Assembly (NCBI GenBank): GCA_030141605.1 | Contig: JAQGDQ010000020.1 | Location: forward strand, 122,001-186,000 | DNA from: Tubiluchus corallicola | Lineage: Eukaryota; Priapulida; Priapulimorpha; Priapulimorphida; Tubiluchidae | Length of the DNA stretch: 64,000 nucleotides | Direction: 5' to 3' | Shown: one piece after another, positions 38,873 to 53,665 of the stretch | Numbering within the stretch: the first letter of the stretch is position 1 | Layout: every line of letters begins with the position of its first letter | The notes under the pieces: model-generated | What the model saw: only the letters and a program-made list of their open reading frames with translations | What the model was told of the DNA's origin: nothing | Databases searched by the model: none | Position numbers and translations under genes: made by a program

Positions 38873-39570
38873 GTCGCCGTAGCCATGTGACCTCGTTACG
38901 CCCACTTTTCGAAAATGCTTAGTACACATATACGCTCGACCGACTACCCATACGTGCAATAACGTGGGCGTCTAGTCCAATATTGTAAGTGGTGTTGAGT
39001 GGCAAAGTCATTTGCCCTAATTTTCACATTTTGGGTCCTGCCCCTGTGATCTTTGTCCTAGAATTCGCCATTCTTGCACTGTTTTCTGCCTACCTATATT
39101 AAGCGCCTACCCTGCAAGTTTCGTAATTCAAGGTCTTATGGAGTTAACTAGGCCACATGTTAATACTTTCGCCCATGTCACGTGACTAGATCACGCCCGC
39201 TTTTGGAAAATCCTTTTCGAACTATATGCACATCTATTCCCTCCTCCTGCCTAGCCACGCATGTATAAATATTGACTCCTAGTCCAATACTGTAAGAGGA
39301 GTTGATCGACAAAACGATTTCACATTTTGGCTCCTAATTCAGAACTTTCCTAGACTCCAATTTCCGAAAAATACTTAGTGCACCGACAGGACCTAAATAT
39401 CTGTGAAAAAAATTTTGAATTTAACTCAAGGAATTGAGCGACAAAGGAAAACTGTCCGATGTCCAGCGTCCGTGACCCTTTGATCCGAGGTCACCGATCA
39501 CTATACTAGTGATAGTCCTCCATCCTCAGGTGTCTACCCTGCAAGTTTCGTGACTCTAGCTGTTTTAGTT
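38873..39570. repeat. Degenerate direct repeats, period about 290 bp
   Basis: Unit 1 (about 38873..39090) and unit 2 (about 39165..39345) share, in order, ATGT.AC..GA..TCACGCCC / GTTACGCCCACTTTT, GGAAAAT, CTAGTCCAATA.TGTAAG.GG.GTTGA, and CACATTTTGG.TCCT. The phrase CTACCCTGCAAGTTTCGT occurs at the end of unit 1 and again near 39535. It looks like an old tandem or transposon-derived array. Confidence 0.55.
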
Positions 39571-42500
39571 TTAAAAATTAAGATTTCAAAATTAAGGAAA
39601 TAGTAAACAGTTGATTTCCAATAAGATTCTGCTATATGCAGAATCTTTTAAGATTAAAATTACAGATGGCGCCACGGTGAGGCGCAGATCCATGAAACCA
39701 AATTTTGGAGATGGGGAGAGTTGGCTTAGATCCCCTTGAAGCGGCGCAGTACAGGGAAGTCTTGGCTACTGTAATGCAAGTGTTATTTCAAAAAAATAAA
39801 ATAAAAAAATTAATTAAATTAAAATCAATAACGATTGCAAGATTTTATATTTTTTGCAAGCGCTATGAACTCTTTATGATTAACTCTACAGTTTTAATTA
39901 AAACATAACATTGATGATAACAGGCTGATAGCTTCATGGTCCATAAATAAACAAATAAACAACAATTTCGTGATACGTGTTAATTTTCCATTTATCGCAC
40001 AGTTTTAGGAAAATTGAATTTTTGACTCTATGACTTGTTGCACAACCATTTAAACTACAACTAATATGATTAAAATCACACAACGACCTGAAGTGATTAG
40101 TTTTTGTAAAATAACATATATATTTGTTCTGCTAAATAATATTTTAACTAGCAGCGTATTATATTTTATCTAATTTTCTAGTGCAATAATAAAATGCTGG
40201 CAGCTTTGTTTCGAAGTACGCCAGTAAATAATTTATGAATAATTTTACTCCATAGGCCTGATATAAATATGACAAAGGCATAAATGAGCTTATGTGGTTC
40301 CTCAATAATCCACCAAACAATGAATTCACCAAGTTTGGTAAGGCTTGCTTGAATGCCTCATTAAGTCTGCCACGCGTCCATGCCGATGCCTTTGTGCTCA
40401 GCCGCGTCGATCAGGGCTTATTTTTTCATATGATTGAATGCAGCTCTAAGCGACGCCAAGTTAGGCAGTCAAAATAAAAAGCCAGTTTTAGTCCCAGCAG
40501 TGCTTTTCAGTGAAGATAGTCTTGGACCAACACTGTTGCTAAGAGTTTATTATGAAAATTATACTCGCTTTTGCTGTTGCAGATTTATCAGGGACTGTAA
40601 TTAAATTATTTTAATGTTATCTTTATTATCAGCAGTAGGTAATACTAATACCTATTAGTATTATTAATATTACTATAGTACATGTATTTACTATTATGTA
40701 AATTTAATTTGCATAATAAGAAATCATCATAATTACTCAACATATTTTTTGTTTCTATTATGAAGTGTGCATATCAGATTGTCAGGAGAATAATTGTCAG
40801 TATCAGGAAATGTACTACATGGTATCCGGTTCTTTTTAGTTTTGTTTGATTATAACTTTCCTACGAGAATTCTCTATGGCGTCTATTGTTACGACAGCAG
40901 CTGCTGGTCCTAGAATTCATAGCGTGCAGAGTTGGCGTCTGTAAACCATTTGTTATTTTTGGCATGCATAATGTATTAGTGTGTACGACACACAATGTTT
41001 TACAGCTCTGTTCTGTATCATTGACATTAATTTGATAAATAAATGGCTAATTCAATGTAGAATTGTTTGAAAAGTCTACGTTGTGTTTGATATGTATGCA
41101 GTGGCAAGAAAATGATTCTAATAACTGCATAATATAGAATAAATATAGAATTTATTTATTGGTATATACAGTAGAATGACATATGTAGAAGAACAATACA
41201 ACAGCATTAAATAAGCACAGAAGTTTATTACATGAGACATATACATAATATACACATACTTTATAATACAAGGTAGGCAAGTTGGCTTGCATAAAAATTG
41301 TTTGACTGTGGTGTGTTAAAATTATTTTCCTTCTGTAGTACAAATCCAGAAATAGGCGTTTTGTGGTGTATGTCGTATGTGTGAGGCTGAATAATTATGT
41401 TGATATGCAGCAGGTTCTGATTTTCTAGTTAAGCACCAAAAATGAGTGATTACGCTTGATTACGTAACCTCAAAATTATGTTATGTTGTACTTTATTAAA
41501 GTACACATTTCATTTTACCACCTTTTGCTTTCCTAAAGATTCTAAAGTTTACTGGTACTTTATGTCTAAGATTCGAAGCTGCCGCTGCCCGTAATAAGGA
41601 TGTCAGTAAGTGCCCCTAGCCGGTGAGAACGTGCGCAGCTAATAACGATCTGCGTAGCCAAGGTGCACGAAGCGGGAATCACTGTGATTGATGCTGTGAG
41701 CTGAGAGAGGCGATTGATCTTCACCGGTGACGTAGATGGTTGCAACTATACTATGTGACTATAGATGTGGTACATGTACTAGAGTGCGCATTGGGTAGCG
41801 TAAACATGCTGAGAAAAGCGGGAAACTAATTTACGTAAGACTTTGATATCTCCGTGGAATTTTATACGATGAAGGCAATCTCATTGTTGTGGTAAGCCTA
41901 GTTTAGTCTGTTATTAATTCATGCACGAGTATTGCATCGTCAAGATGCTACGTCTTGCAATGTATGATATACGGATCAAGCAGATTAATATATAAAATGC
42001 AGTTCGATTTTGCAGTTTTTTTTACCAATAACTTGCACTTTGCATTGCGTTAAGAAAATATGAAAGAATATTATTTTATGCATTTTTTGTACGTGCATGC
42101 CATTATATTATATGAACCAGTTATTAAGTTGTTTTTGACATGTTTTAGCAATTTTATTCCAACATCGTGTTTGACTTTAAATTGTTAATGTGTGAGAGCC
42201 TATACATTCACTGATGAATGTTGAATACTAGCTAACGTACTTTATTTTTATTTTTGAAAACGTTTATAAAGATAACTTTTAAGCTAATGTAAAACAGCTG
42301 ACACAGTTAGTTTACAAAAAGTTCTGTCAACATATTGAAACAGAAAAACCTTAGGTGTGAGAAAATCAAGAGAAATGAGCTAATTGAATAATTGAATTAA
42401 ACACACAAATTATAAAGACAAGTGACGAGGTCGTCTATAGAAAATTCAGAGGTTCGCGTCCGAGTTATAGTTATTATATGAAATAAATAGTTACGATGCA

Positions 42501-45500
42501 TTTTATTATATTTACCTTTCTGTCATTCTTTCTTAAAAGCAATGTTTAACTTAGCAGTGAAAAAGACTTGCCTAATTACCATTTTGGAAACTAAATTTTC
42601 GGTTATGTTGAATGGTGACACATTGCGTTGAATCTAGACCTAAAATGTCTGAATGTCATACACAGTGTTAATGTAGTCATTATAGGTAGCCACATGGTGG
42701 CGATGATAATAAGGGCTAATCAAGTACATATTAGCAGCTAAATGCAGTTATGGCAATCACACAGAAACAATTGGATTACGATTATTTAGGCGAGATACAC
42801 ACATGGTTGTATTGTTTGCCAATACTTAAGCTTGACTGAGTCAGAAGAACGGTATCTAAATTAAATCTAGTCTAAGCTACTTAAAAGTAAAGCGATAGGT
42901 GAGATAATGGAGTAACTTAGGCTCTGCCTCTTTTGTAACCGTGGAATTCTTTAGTCTATGAGTCATAATATACCGCGTTGTTTTAACCTGTGCTTAATTA
43001 TTTTCCAATCAGATGGTGCAAAAAGTATAGCCACATACAGTTGGTTGACTGTTAAGTAATGAAGAAATGATGCGCCATTTTGTTCTTAATTAAGGCCACA
43101 TTCAAGCCAGTAACAAGTCACTATTCCGATGGTGTCAGTTATGGACACCACTGAAGGGCATAAAGACTTTAGTACAGTTCACGTATTTTACGTAAGGTTC
43201 AGATAAGTTCCCTAAAAACTTCACAACTAACTTCGTTTAAAAACTTGTACCGTCTCCTTAAATATCTGATTTCTGTAACGATTACAAATTTTTTTGTGAG
43301 TATTGACTGCCAGGGACAAAATTAACAGAAGTGCAGGGCTTCCCTATTCTTGTTTACGTGGAGCAGCAGTGCTGTTCTTATCTGTCAGTCTCTTTGTTGT
43401 GGCAATGTACAGCTCTATCTAACTTCGTCCAGCAGATACGAGCAGAAATAATGCTAACTGTGGATCCCCGTAGTATAACCATTGATCAACTTTCCACACG
43501 AAAGCGTCTAATTTGGCCTAAGGACGGTTAAATTGTGGGATGAATGTTTATAGTACAAATAAAGAGCCTGGCGTGGGGCAATGCAATGCATTTAGCAAGA
43601 GGGCAACATAATGAGGGGAAGATAAACAATTCCTGTTACCCCCAGGCGATCTGTCCTGCGTCTCAAATTCTTTTGTATGCAAATGCCTTTGTATTAAATT
43701 AACGCTTTCAATTTGAAGATGCTTTTGGTAGAAGCAAAAAAAAACAAGTAACGTGACACTGTATTCTGTTTTTGGATTTTGGTGGATTGGGACTTCAGGC
43801 ACTTGATAATTTGGTTGAATATCATAACGAGTCGCATACCTTGAGCTTCCAGCATTATGTAAAATGGATAACATGCTCACTGCTCAGATATTTTTCATAC
43901 GTATCTGCATCTGCCAATATTCAATTTAGAAAATAAAAAATAAAGCAGATTTCCTTCACAGACGGCAGTAGCTTTACGTTGTGCTGCACAGGCTCCCCAC
44001 GCTCGGTTTATTAATGCAAATTACGAAGCTTCTGAAAAAAGTTTGCTTTAACTTCTTCTTCATGTGTGCAGAGTTATTTTGCCTTACCATCTTATATTTT
44101 TTCTTCCAAAAAACCAATATAATGACTTTACGTGCTTTGAGCGATTATTGCATAAAATGAATGCATTTCTCGTAGAAAACCTGCGCGCAAAATCGATTCT
44201 GCTGTTCATTAGCTTCGTAGATTAATGCACAAATGTCAGTTATTATACCCACTTACTTGTACAGTTCCATTGTACGCTGCTTGGTCAGTCTGACCCGTAT
44301 AGTAAATCATAGGCAGAGGACTTCCGATGTAACATCGGCGTTATACAACCTTCCCAAGGTCACAGGAGGGGGTGTAATAACCAATTATCTTTCTTTATGA
44401 AGCCATCCAGCCTGTCAAGTGCATAGATGATGAAAGAATTTCGCAATGTTTGGGTTGTAGAAGCAGGTGTAAATGCATGGTGGAAGAGGCAAGAGTGCTC
44501 CTAGAGCACTTGGGAGTGCCGATAAAAATCATTTATAGCTCCTTAACAAAGTCAGTAGTGCTCTTGCAGCCTGCAGCAATCTCATACTTACGCATCTCCA
44601 AATACGTTGACCTATTATCTGAAAATAGTTATTGTATAGAGGGTAGTGATTTTGCAAATACAAGAACTGCTTAAAATTTTGTACCAAAATCTGTTGAATC
44701 TGAAACATGTAGCTACATTTTGTAAATTCTTTAAATATTTTAACGGGTTTACAGCGTGCGGAAAAAACAGTGTTTTAGCCACTTTCGTCAGTTCTTATAA
44801 CACAGTACCATTTTCGTTACCGCTTATTTTCACTGAAAACGATTTTTGCTTAATAATAAATAATGAACCGATGAACAAAGTTGATCAGTCTCGTGTGTAT
44901 TTATTATTGACGATTGCCATTTATTGTTTATCTTTGTAAAGAAAGCGCTTAGGATTTGAGATCTAATGGGACATAATGGATGAGCTTGATAAAAGCTGCA
45001 AATACTTTACTCAGCGAAGATAATTTATAAGATACTTTCAGACGTTTATTGTACGCCGTATCTGCAACAGTTCTCACATGCTCAGATTTTCACTTTCGCA
45101 AAAATCACCAAACATCCATGTGTCACATTTATGTGCAATTATGATGAATTCACTGGAGTGTTCTAATTGATAAAAATTAACCAATATTTATGCTTGTGAC
45201 ATCAAGTAATATAGGCCTCCGTTAAAGTTATAACTTTTAGGTTCGCTTCCTCAAATTCTCTCAGGTTGTTTAATTCATAATAAACTCTATTGTTCTCAAG
45301 GCAGGCCATTCATTCACTTGGTTACACTATGTGGCATTAATGAGACTTTCTAAGATTACAGATTGTGAGGTTACGGCAGTTGTAACTACAAGAAGATAGC
45401 TATAGTTAGCTAGGTAATTAGTATTTAACTAAGTATCACAGAAGATTGCCAGTCATGAGATGAGAATGTGCCAAAACTTGTATTTTGTTGGTCATTATTT

Positions 45501-48500
45501 AGGTGATTTATATTTTCTCTGGTTTAGAAAACATTAAATGATTCTCATTAAATAAGTTAACGATAACTGGTTTGAGTGTATAAGTATTGTAATTACATAT
45601 TACATTGATAGTTGTGATAATTTATATTGATGCTGTAGTAGTCTTATATTATATCTTCTCATGCCTGCTTATACCATGCACCGTGCGTGTTTGCATTGTG
45701 CTCAGAGAAATTTGTACAAATACGTGTGGTACAAGCATGCTTTCTGTTTGAAGCAAAGACAACTTCTATGGATTTTATCCGCCAGTCTTGTCCATAAAAG
45801 GAAAGATGCGTTAGTCGGTGCGGTGTAGACAAAGGCTATATGGTACTATCTGTACAGGCTCTTGCTGATAATTATGGTAATAGAGATATAGCGCTGGGAT
45901 CCTGTCATATGCTAACTATTCATCTCTCTGCTTAGCAATATGCACGGACAATTGGCAAACAATGATTAGTGATTTTATGACAGGACGCTTTCAAAGCTGG
46001 AAATGAGTGTAAACCTCCACTGATCGATGTTGGAAGAGTGTTGCTGGAAAGCCCTGTGTAAACAAAGGGTTGTCATTTTAACCACAGAGTGTGTTCTAAC
46101 GAGCTGGGAGTCTATTATTAAACAGTTTCAGCTTAATTTTAAAATTCCGCACAGCCGATCGTGTTTTGTGCAAAATACATGAATAGGAAACATTGGGATG
46201 TGCTACTTAAATTTGAGTAAGTATGGTTTTTGGAGCTGACTGTATACGTTTTAGGCACATTTTTTTTTTGTGAAACTAGGAATTTTACATCCACGTGACT
46301 AAAGAAACAAGATGTATACTATATATAGCTACATATTTAGCTAGTGCCAGAAAAATGATCGAACCCAACCTGCTTCTTGGCACAATTCTGATTATAACAA
46401 AGTTACATCCTGTATAAGACGCGATGCATCAGCTTTAGATATTTCATGTATCTCGAAGTCATCCCTAGGTGTTTAAGAACGATTATCCAATGATACCATC
46501 TTTCTTATGTGTTTTCTTTGAACAAGCATGTAGCTTAAGCTTCACAAATCGTTACTGTCCGAGTGCAGGGCGTTTCACAGAGACAGTACAGATGAAAGTA
46601 TTAATTATGTCGTATATGGTGTGGCTTTAAACTTAGCATATTAATTATAATTTGATGTTTCACATGCATAGCGAGAATAACTCATTAATCATTCTTTGCA
46701 AATCCATGGATTCGCTAATAAAGTTCCTAGTTCTTACCAGAATAATGTAAAAAATATTTTGAGCTTCTTTCTAATTATTTTTCATTAAAAAATCTTTATC
46801 ACGCTACTTGTTATGCTTAAAATGATAATTGTACACTGCGAACATAGCCACTGTATTATGTAAACTCATCGATAATAAATTTTATGTACAATATGCGTCG
46901 TCCTAACTTGGCTTCCTTAATACTCTTTATAAGCTGGCTTCCCCAAGTGCTGTTGAATCCCATGGCTTCCCAAAGAGCTCCGCATGCCGGGGCACTTTAC
47001 GATTCTGATCATGTTACAGGGAGTGTGCAAACTGCTTTCTAGGTTATGTTACGGGTAACAACCCTAAAACAAGTAGCTGATTGAATCTTTCCTCACACGG
47101 TGAGTAGATAATGAATTGCAATTGCTGCCGCGAATGAGGTTGCTGGGATAATAAAATATGTTAATGATGCTACTGACACTAACATGATTGGAAAGTATCT
47201 TAAATCATTATATATTCACCAGTATGCCAGAAACATATTCGGTAACTTAGACCACCCTGCATCTAGTCAGCGATTAACTACCATCAAACTACTTTGGGCA
47301 AGCTATAGGCTAGCTTCAGTAAGGCTCCCATGACCTTGCCCCGCTCCATGTTAAATGATGTTTAATAATTTCAGTTGTTGTTTATTGTGTAACAAGTATA
47401 TATCTGAAAATCACACAGACGTTTTGTTACAAATATCCGGCAGTATGAACAGAGAAGTACTGAGTGAAATATTGTAGTGAAATCACAACGTTACTATTGT
47501 AAATAAAGCAACGTCATAGCTGTTTGTATGAAGTCGCAAAAAAGTTGTTTATGTTTTGGAAAGCAAAAATTTTAGTTGATTCAAAAACAAATGAAAATGA
47601 AGTGAAAATTCCACATATGAAAATACAACAGTAAGTACTAAAATTTTTGACATGTGATCCAAAATAATCGTGTTTACATTCAATTGAACCATTTTGTACA
47701 TTTAATTAAAATTACTTTCTCCTAAGGAAGAAAGAAAGTTTAAATATATAGCCCAAAAATCTTATATTACATACATATTTATATTACGTTACAGTTATAT
47801 TTCTTTACTTTACACTTGCTTATATGAAAGACGTGTGAATTTGGAGAATAATTTTCTTAATAATTCAAAATGTTCACGCTGGTAATTCAAATAATTCAAA
47901 CTGATAAAATTTCACTGTTGCACCATTGGCTCACCAAAAAACACGTTGTTGATCCTGTTGACGATATAAAGTAGTTTGCTTAAATAGCGATTAGTGCGCT
48001 ACGAATGTTCTAATTATGTTTTCAAATTTTACGCCGAAGTTTAAATTTACAAGTTCTACGCAGTGTTACTGCTAACGTAAGCAATAAGACAGCATCTAAG
48101 TGATACAGTATTTTAAGACGAACCTTATTTATGAAGAATTTTTTCTTGTCCTTTAATATCAAGTCAATTCAGTCTGTACTTTATGTCTAATAGTTGTCTA
48201 TTTTATTTGCAATTAGTTACTGGTCAGTCATCCTTGCTAACGGAGTATCGTATACCTTCCCATATTTTGTTAGTAGGCCTAAGGGGTGAAGTACAGTTTT
48301 GAAGAATAATTCACCAGAAATCACGTCCTGTAGCAAGCTTTAAAATGTGTAACATTGTTGCAGTCAGTATATTGAGCAACGAGTCTTATGTGTTGATAAA
48401 TTAATCCGGGAGGGGTTGAGATTTAACTTTGCAATTCATTTATTGACGTTCAAACAACTCTATTTCTTTGTATACATAGTTAAATTGCTGTAAATTGGAT

Positions 48501-50874
48501 AGTGACATTAGAGGGTCCTCAACTTCTTTGTTAAGCTATAAATATTTATAAGCCCGTGCACGAAGTCATGCAGTTTTTGAGGCAGGTCCATCGCATTAGC
48601 CCTATATATTTGTTGGTTTAATAGTAAGAATTCGCGCGCTTTTCTAAAAATAAAACAGCTGAAATTCCAAGTTACTCCGAGCTTTATGCCCATTTATACG
48701 ATTACGTTATGTTAATGAGCCGTAGGAAGAGAGCTAGGATAACTATTTTGGTGTATAGGGATCTGTAGTGCAGATTTACTTATGCCTACTATACTCTGGG
48801 TAACTAGTTTCAATGACGTGCTTTTACACAGATTTTAGCAGTGCCGGTTTTATGCATTTGGGCTGCGAACACTGGCCATTTAGTCTTAGCCCCAGCTGAA
48901 TTCAATATACCATTAGAGATTGAAGACAGAGTGCAATAGTACAGTGGCCTTATTGCACTATGCAAGGGCATTTGATCAGCTACACTGTACTAGGTGCTGT
49001 ATTGAGGCTTTTGCTGCTAGAATGCTCCATTGGAACTTGTTTCCTTGCCCATTGTTGCATTAACGACATTCATAGCTGGCTTCAGCACAAATTGGTTTCC
49101 ACCCATTGTCAATGTCGCGTATGTAGTTCCCAGCTCTCATAGCAAGTAAGATTCTCTATTTGTATAAGCAAGGGACACGGTATGTACACTCTATCTAAAT
49201 GTTTATGCTATTTTCACCGCAAAGCTTAGCATTTAAACACTTCAGTTTGTCACAGCTCGTTATTTCGTTCTGCATTAATGAATCTCACGTCGTAAAGAAG
49301 TCTGTCATGTAATTGGCTGCAGTAGGTGGTTAAGCTTGTGTTCACCTTCAGTTTGTTTGCAGAGTACAAACAGTATTTTGAATAGTGTATTAATAGAAAT
49401 TTTATGACTTTAATAGTAAATGTACATTCGTGCAGATGCAGCCGATCAAAAATTACTGTAAAGAACTATACGCATCAATAACACTGTTAATATCCTAAAT
49501 GTATATCAAATTAGATTACACTTCTCCCTATGTCACGTGAATACGGTTTATCTTGCAATTTTAGAAAACCATTAACAACAACTGCAGAATCGTGATGATG
49601 GTAGCAAAATTTCGACTTGCAGTAGGGTTCAACCAGAGGGCTTTATTTTGGTAAGATAAGTGGAGAATTTCGGTTGAAGCCATGCTCTGTGTATTTAATG
49701 TGTCCGAGGCGGCAGAGTAGTGTTTGCTCACTGCTCAGCTGTTTTCATGCTTGGTTCGCCATTTTAAGGGCTTCAAAATACATGCTGTAATATTTGTTAT
49801 ATGAAGACTGTACGGACTTTTGTAGAATAAATCTAGCTGCAAATTGATCATGTACGGAATAAATCACGTGACTTTAAAAAAAATTACTGGTTAATTATTT
49901 AAGTCTATAATCATTGAAAATCGCCTGACTCTACTGAATAGGATATAAAATGTCCTTTCTTTGTCCATTTATATTTTATTGTTGTAAAATTGTCATGTGA
50001 ATGCAATTAAGCATCATACTTGTTTAATTTCTTATTTACTTGTTAACAATAATTGGTTTAAAATTTGTTGTGGATGTTTTCGAAAGAAAATTAAGTAAAG
50101 AAGCGTACGTAGAAATGATTTATGGCATTTATCGATACATTATTATGGTAATTCTCGGTGAAACGTAACCCCGAATGATTCTGAAAAACTTGTGCTTCCG
50201 GTGACTTTAATTTAACATTAAAAGTCCATTACGGCAAAATTTAATGGTTTTTGTTGCGGCCCCGCCCGAAAGTAAAACATTAATCAGCTACGTTAACCGA
50301 ACTTCCGGCATCAAAATCGTGCGAATCATTAATAGGGTTTTTCAGATTGTTCGGCACAAGGAAACTGCACTACACGCGGATTTCCGCAACCCAGTTTTTG
50401 CTTTAAGAAATTTTCCTAGGACGAACTGGCACAGAATAATACGTGCTTCATGACAGCTTTTGTGAAAAGAGACCACAACAACGACGACGCCGAGTTCGGG
50501 TTCGCCTGGTGCTGCCCTGAGATGTTCACCTGGCGTGTTTTATTTGAAGCTCACCGATAAAACACAGCGCCTGTATTTAAGTAAAGCACAACAATGAATA
50601 ACTGTATATGTCCTGTAATTGATATAATATATGTAAGTGGCACATTAATTCTGTTAATTATTAATTAGCGTTAAGCATGATGGGTTACCTCTTAACAAAT
50701 TTCAGGGTCATTGCTGGACTTGGGTTCAATTCCCCTCGTTTTTCTTGCACTTGTATTACCTAAATGCGCACTGTACAGTGCACAACGCAAATTGCAGATA
50801 TTATCAAAAATACAATGCTTTTTAATAGAATAAACTGATTATTATAGTGTCACTATCGCCGTATCTGGTGACTG

Positions 50875-51185
50875 ATGTTTAACTTTTCTAGTGAGGACGG
50901 CGGGTGATGAAGTGATACGGTGGTTGGCAGTCGATTCAGAATCGGAATCTGACGTATGTCGGTGTTTGTGTTTTTCGAGCTATTCCACTCTAACAGTGGC
51001 TCTCTGGTCATATTTCGTGGGTCTACTCAGCCTTAATTGGGTACCTGGTTAGGTAATGGGGAAGGGGGGGGTTGGCTTACCACTGTCCTCCTTACGTGTT
51101 GAGGTTACGAATAATAGCTGTCATGACCATTTATTCTTACGCCATTGGGAATGAGGCAATCTTCTTCTTCTTCTTCTTCTTTTAG
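50875..51185 (+). repeat. Candidate SINE-like unit ending in (CTT)n
   Basis: A GC-richer block within AT-rich DNA has a compact non-coding body (TGATACGGTGGTTGGCAGTC at the left, GGTACCTGGTTAGGTAATGG in the middle). It ends GAGGCAAT followed by seven CTT units at 51161..51183. A unit-length body ending in a short microsatellite is typical of SINE or LINE tails. I cannot see clear A and B boxes, and copy number is unknown. Confidence 0.35.
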
Positions 51186-53665
51186 GATTGTACAATAGGT
51201 TTCATATTAGTAACATTGCCATCAAAGAAAAGTGCTCATTTTGATTACTAAGAAGTGATTGTAGAAATTTAACTCATTTTACTTGAGATTAATTCTAAAG
51301 TTGGTTTGAGTTTCGGTAAACTGTTTTAACGTGATCCGGTTGACTAACATCACAAAATAACCAAGCAAACAATCTCAGTCCAAATAGTCTGAAATACTAT
51401 AGCCTATAGGAAACTGTTTAAGTATGAAAGGGAATTAAGAAAACTGTACAAATATGAAGATACTGTAAACTACATTGGCTCAAAACATTCATAATGAGGA
51501 CTTTGAAGAGCAGTTATAAACTTAAGATTGTGGAATTAAACTAATTTCTCTTTAAATCAATTCCACGTAATTTATACTCTTGACTGTTTCATGTAGTTAA
51601 TGATTAATCTGCTCGATTATACATGTATCTCATCTATACCCCATCATCTACCTCATCAATTGCTCCTATCCCGTAGAGACAGTCGTTTCTAAAGATATAA
51701 ATATACATATTCTGGCAATAAATGTCGTTCTAATGCGAGCGTATATCATACGACTTCTTCATTAATGTTGACTATGGAGTGCTGTGTATCTTCAGAGGCC
51801 AATAAAGCTTCCTGATTGTCATTCGTGTAATTGCTCGTGAGCAGTAAGGATTGAGCTGTTGTAAGGTGTTGTTAGTGTATTGTTTACCCTTTCACTCTCT
51901 CGCTGCTAGCAGAAATGAAAAGACCGTGCTATTTACTATAATAAAAATAAATTTTAATTATTGCTAACACTTAACACAATTCAACTACGTGTACAGAAAC
52001 AAAGTCACTTATTGTATATGTGGAAAAAGGGCCAGATTAACGCAATTTTAATTGTCGAAAAGTTTGCAATCACCATTTTTAAGTTTAAACACAAAAAGTA
52101 TTCCCTAATTTTGTTATAAGAAAGCTTTTTCTGCATTTGAAAATCCTGACTCAGTACACCATAATGACAAAAGTTTGTGATTTTTTTTGGCTATTTTTTC
52201 TGATACTGCATTTTTTGCTGTTTGAAAAAGTTAAGATGCAACGAGATTTGAAATGTTTGTTTTTTTTGCAGATCATTCCCTGTCTGAAAAAATGACAGAA
52301 ATACCGATGTTGCTCAGTTCACAGTTCAAAATTTCAATTGAATTATAGGCTAGTTTCATTACTGATATCAGTATAAGAAACTTGTTGTAATGAATAAAAA
52401 ATGCATCAGCAAAAATATAATTCATAACCGATTTGTACATACCGTGTTGAAAGGGTTAAATTTACACACAAACACACATGCTTTTCGTTTGTTGCATGGA
52501 ATGCTCCTAAAAACCAACTAATAGTTTTTCTAACCTGTTAGCCCTTGTCAAGTTTACTTTCGAAATAAAGGCAAATCAATTATACAGTTGTGTAAAAAAT
52601 AATTGTGAGAACAAGAAAAAGAGCATGTTAGGTTTTCAAACAGTGATCTGTTTTGTGCCTGAGTGCTGTTGAAAAGTATGTGTAGTAGTTTGTATGTTAG
52701 TGTGCGCTTTTCTGGAATCTAGCTTTTGAGAAATATCTGTGCAATCTGATTATAGTATGTCTGACTGCGTGACTGCTCTGTTGCTTTAAGTTTCACTAAC
52801 TAAAATCTCACGGCAATGTTGGAAAATATCCGACGTGAAAGAATGCTCGCGGCAAATCAGAATTCAAGTCACAGATAACAGCTCGAAGATTCAAAAGTCT
52901 ACTGCGTTGCAACAAAACAGTAAACAGTTCAACTCATTACCTTTTAAACATTGAAGAGAATTGAACATACTGTTTCGATAGCACCTGCTACCTAAAAAAT
53001 TTAGACAGGAAAAACTGTCAGAAAAATTTCTCTGACAAGCATTAGCTACGCAGGCACATTCTTTAACTGTGGGAATTTGAAGTTGCGAAGATTTGGGACA
53101 ATATAACCCTATTGTGGACATGTATCATGCATGTTCAGAGGTGTAACACATATAGGCAGTGTTACTGTAATTAGTCAGTAGATGACTTGGATTGGTAAAG
53201 AAAACATGACACGATGTTTACTCAGTCTCTATGTATATATAAATGCTATTTCATTTGGGGGTAAATATAAAGCTGTATCTGTGACAACAATATTCTTGTG
53301 TATTATACAACGCGTCCTCAAGCTGTAGCTGCTTATGGCAATAAGCAATCTAACCCCCTCTTTTATTACTTTATGATCAATAACTAGTCGAAAAGTTAAT
53401 TATAAAAAATGATTTGGTGGGGTAAATTAGCGTATACGTTTCCGAGCATATCCACCAGTGTGATCAGCCAAATGATAATTATTTTTTGATGAAGATTGAT
53501 AAATAAATGACAATATAATAGCAGCCGTAATTAGTTTCATACAATTGTGAAGTTGAGGAGTGAACATGTGACGATAGATTAATAAAACTCGCGAATATAT
53601 TTAATCAACTAACTTCCGCTGTTTATTCATTCAAATTCGTGGTGCTAATTTAATTAAAAAAAGCC

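Larger units (their letters stand above)
36831..53665. other. Long gene-poor stretch (repeats, possible distal 5' parts of the LRR gene)
   Basis: No exon with a family match was found on either strand over almost 17 kb. It holds a degenerate repeat cluster (38873..39570), a possible SINE (50875..51185), and a few GC-richer islands, for example 41575..41780 and 50228..50560. Non-coding first exons of the LRR gene could lie here, because its start codon follows a splice-acceptor-like site. Confidence 0.4.

Noticed and set aside
40292-40477. 61-residue plus-strand frame in a GC-richer segment
   Set aside because: No homologous family recognised and no splice context; left as unassigned intergenic sequence.
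42440-42470. B-box-like GGTTCGCGTCC suggesting a tRNA or SINE
   Set aside because: No A box, cloverleaf pairing or acceptor stem could be built around it.
43548-43880. 110-residue minus-strand frame with protein-like stretches (RYDIQPNYQVPEVPIHQ)
   Set aside because: No family recognised and no acceptor/donor pair that leaves a coherent exon; not supported enough to list.
44450-44939. Two overlapping plus-strand frames (74 and 97 residues)
   Set aside because: No motif and no splice support; the composition resembles random AT-rich DNA.
50715-50745. T-arm-like GGGTTCAATTCCC
   Set aside because: The upstream 60 bases do not fold into a D-arm and anticodon arm; chance or a very old tRNA-derived relic.
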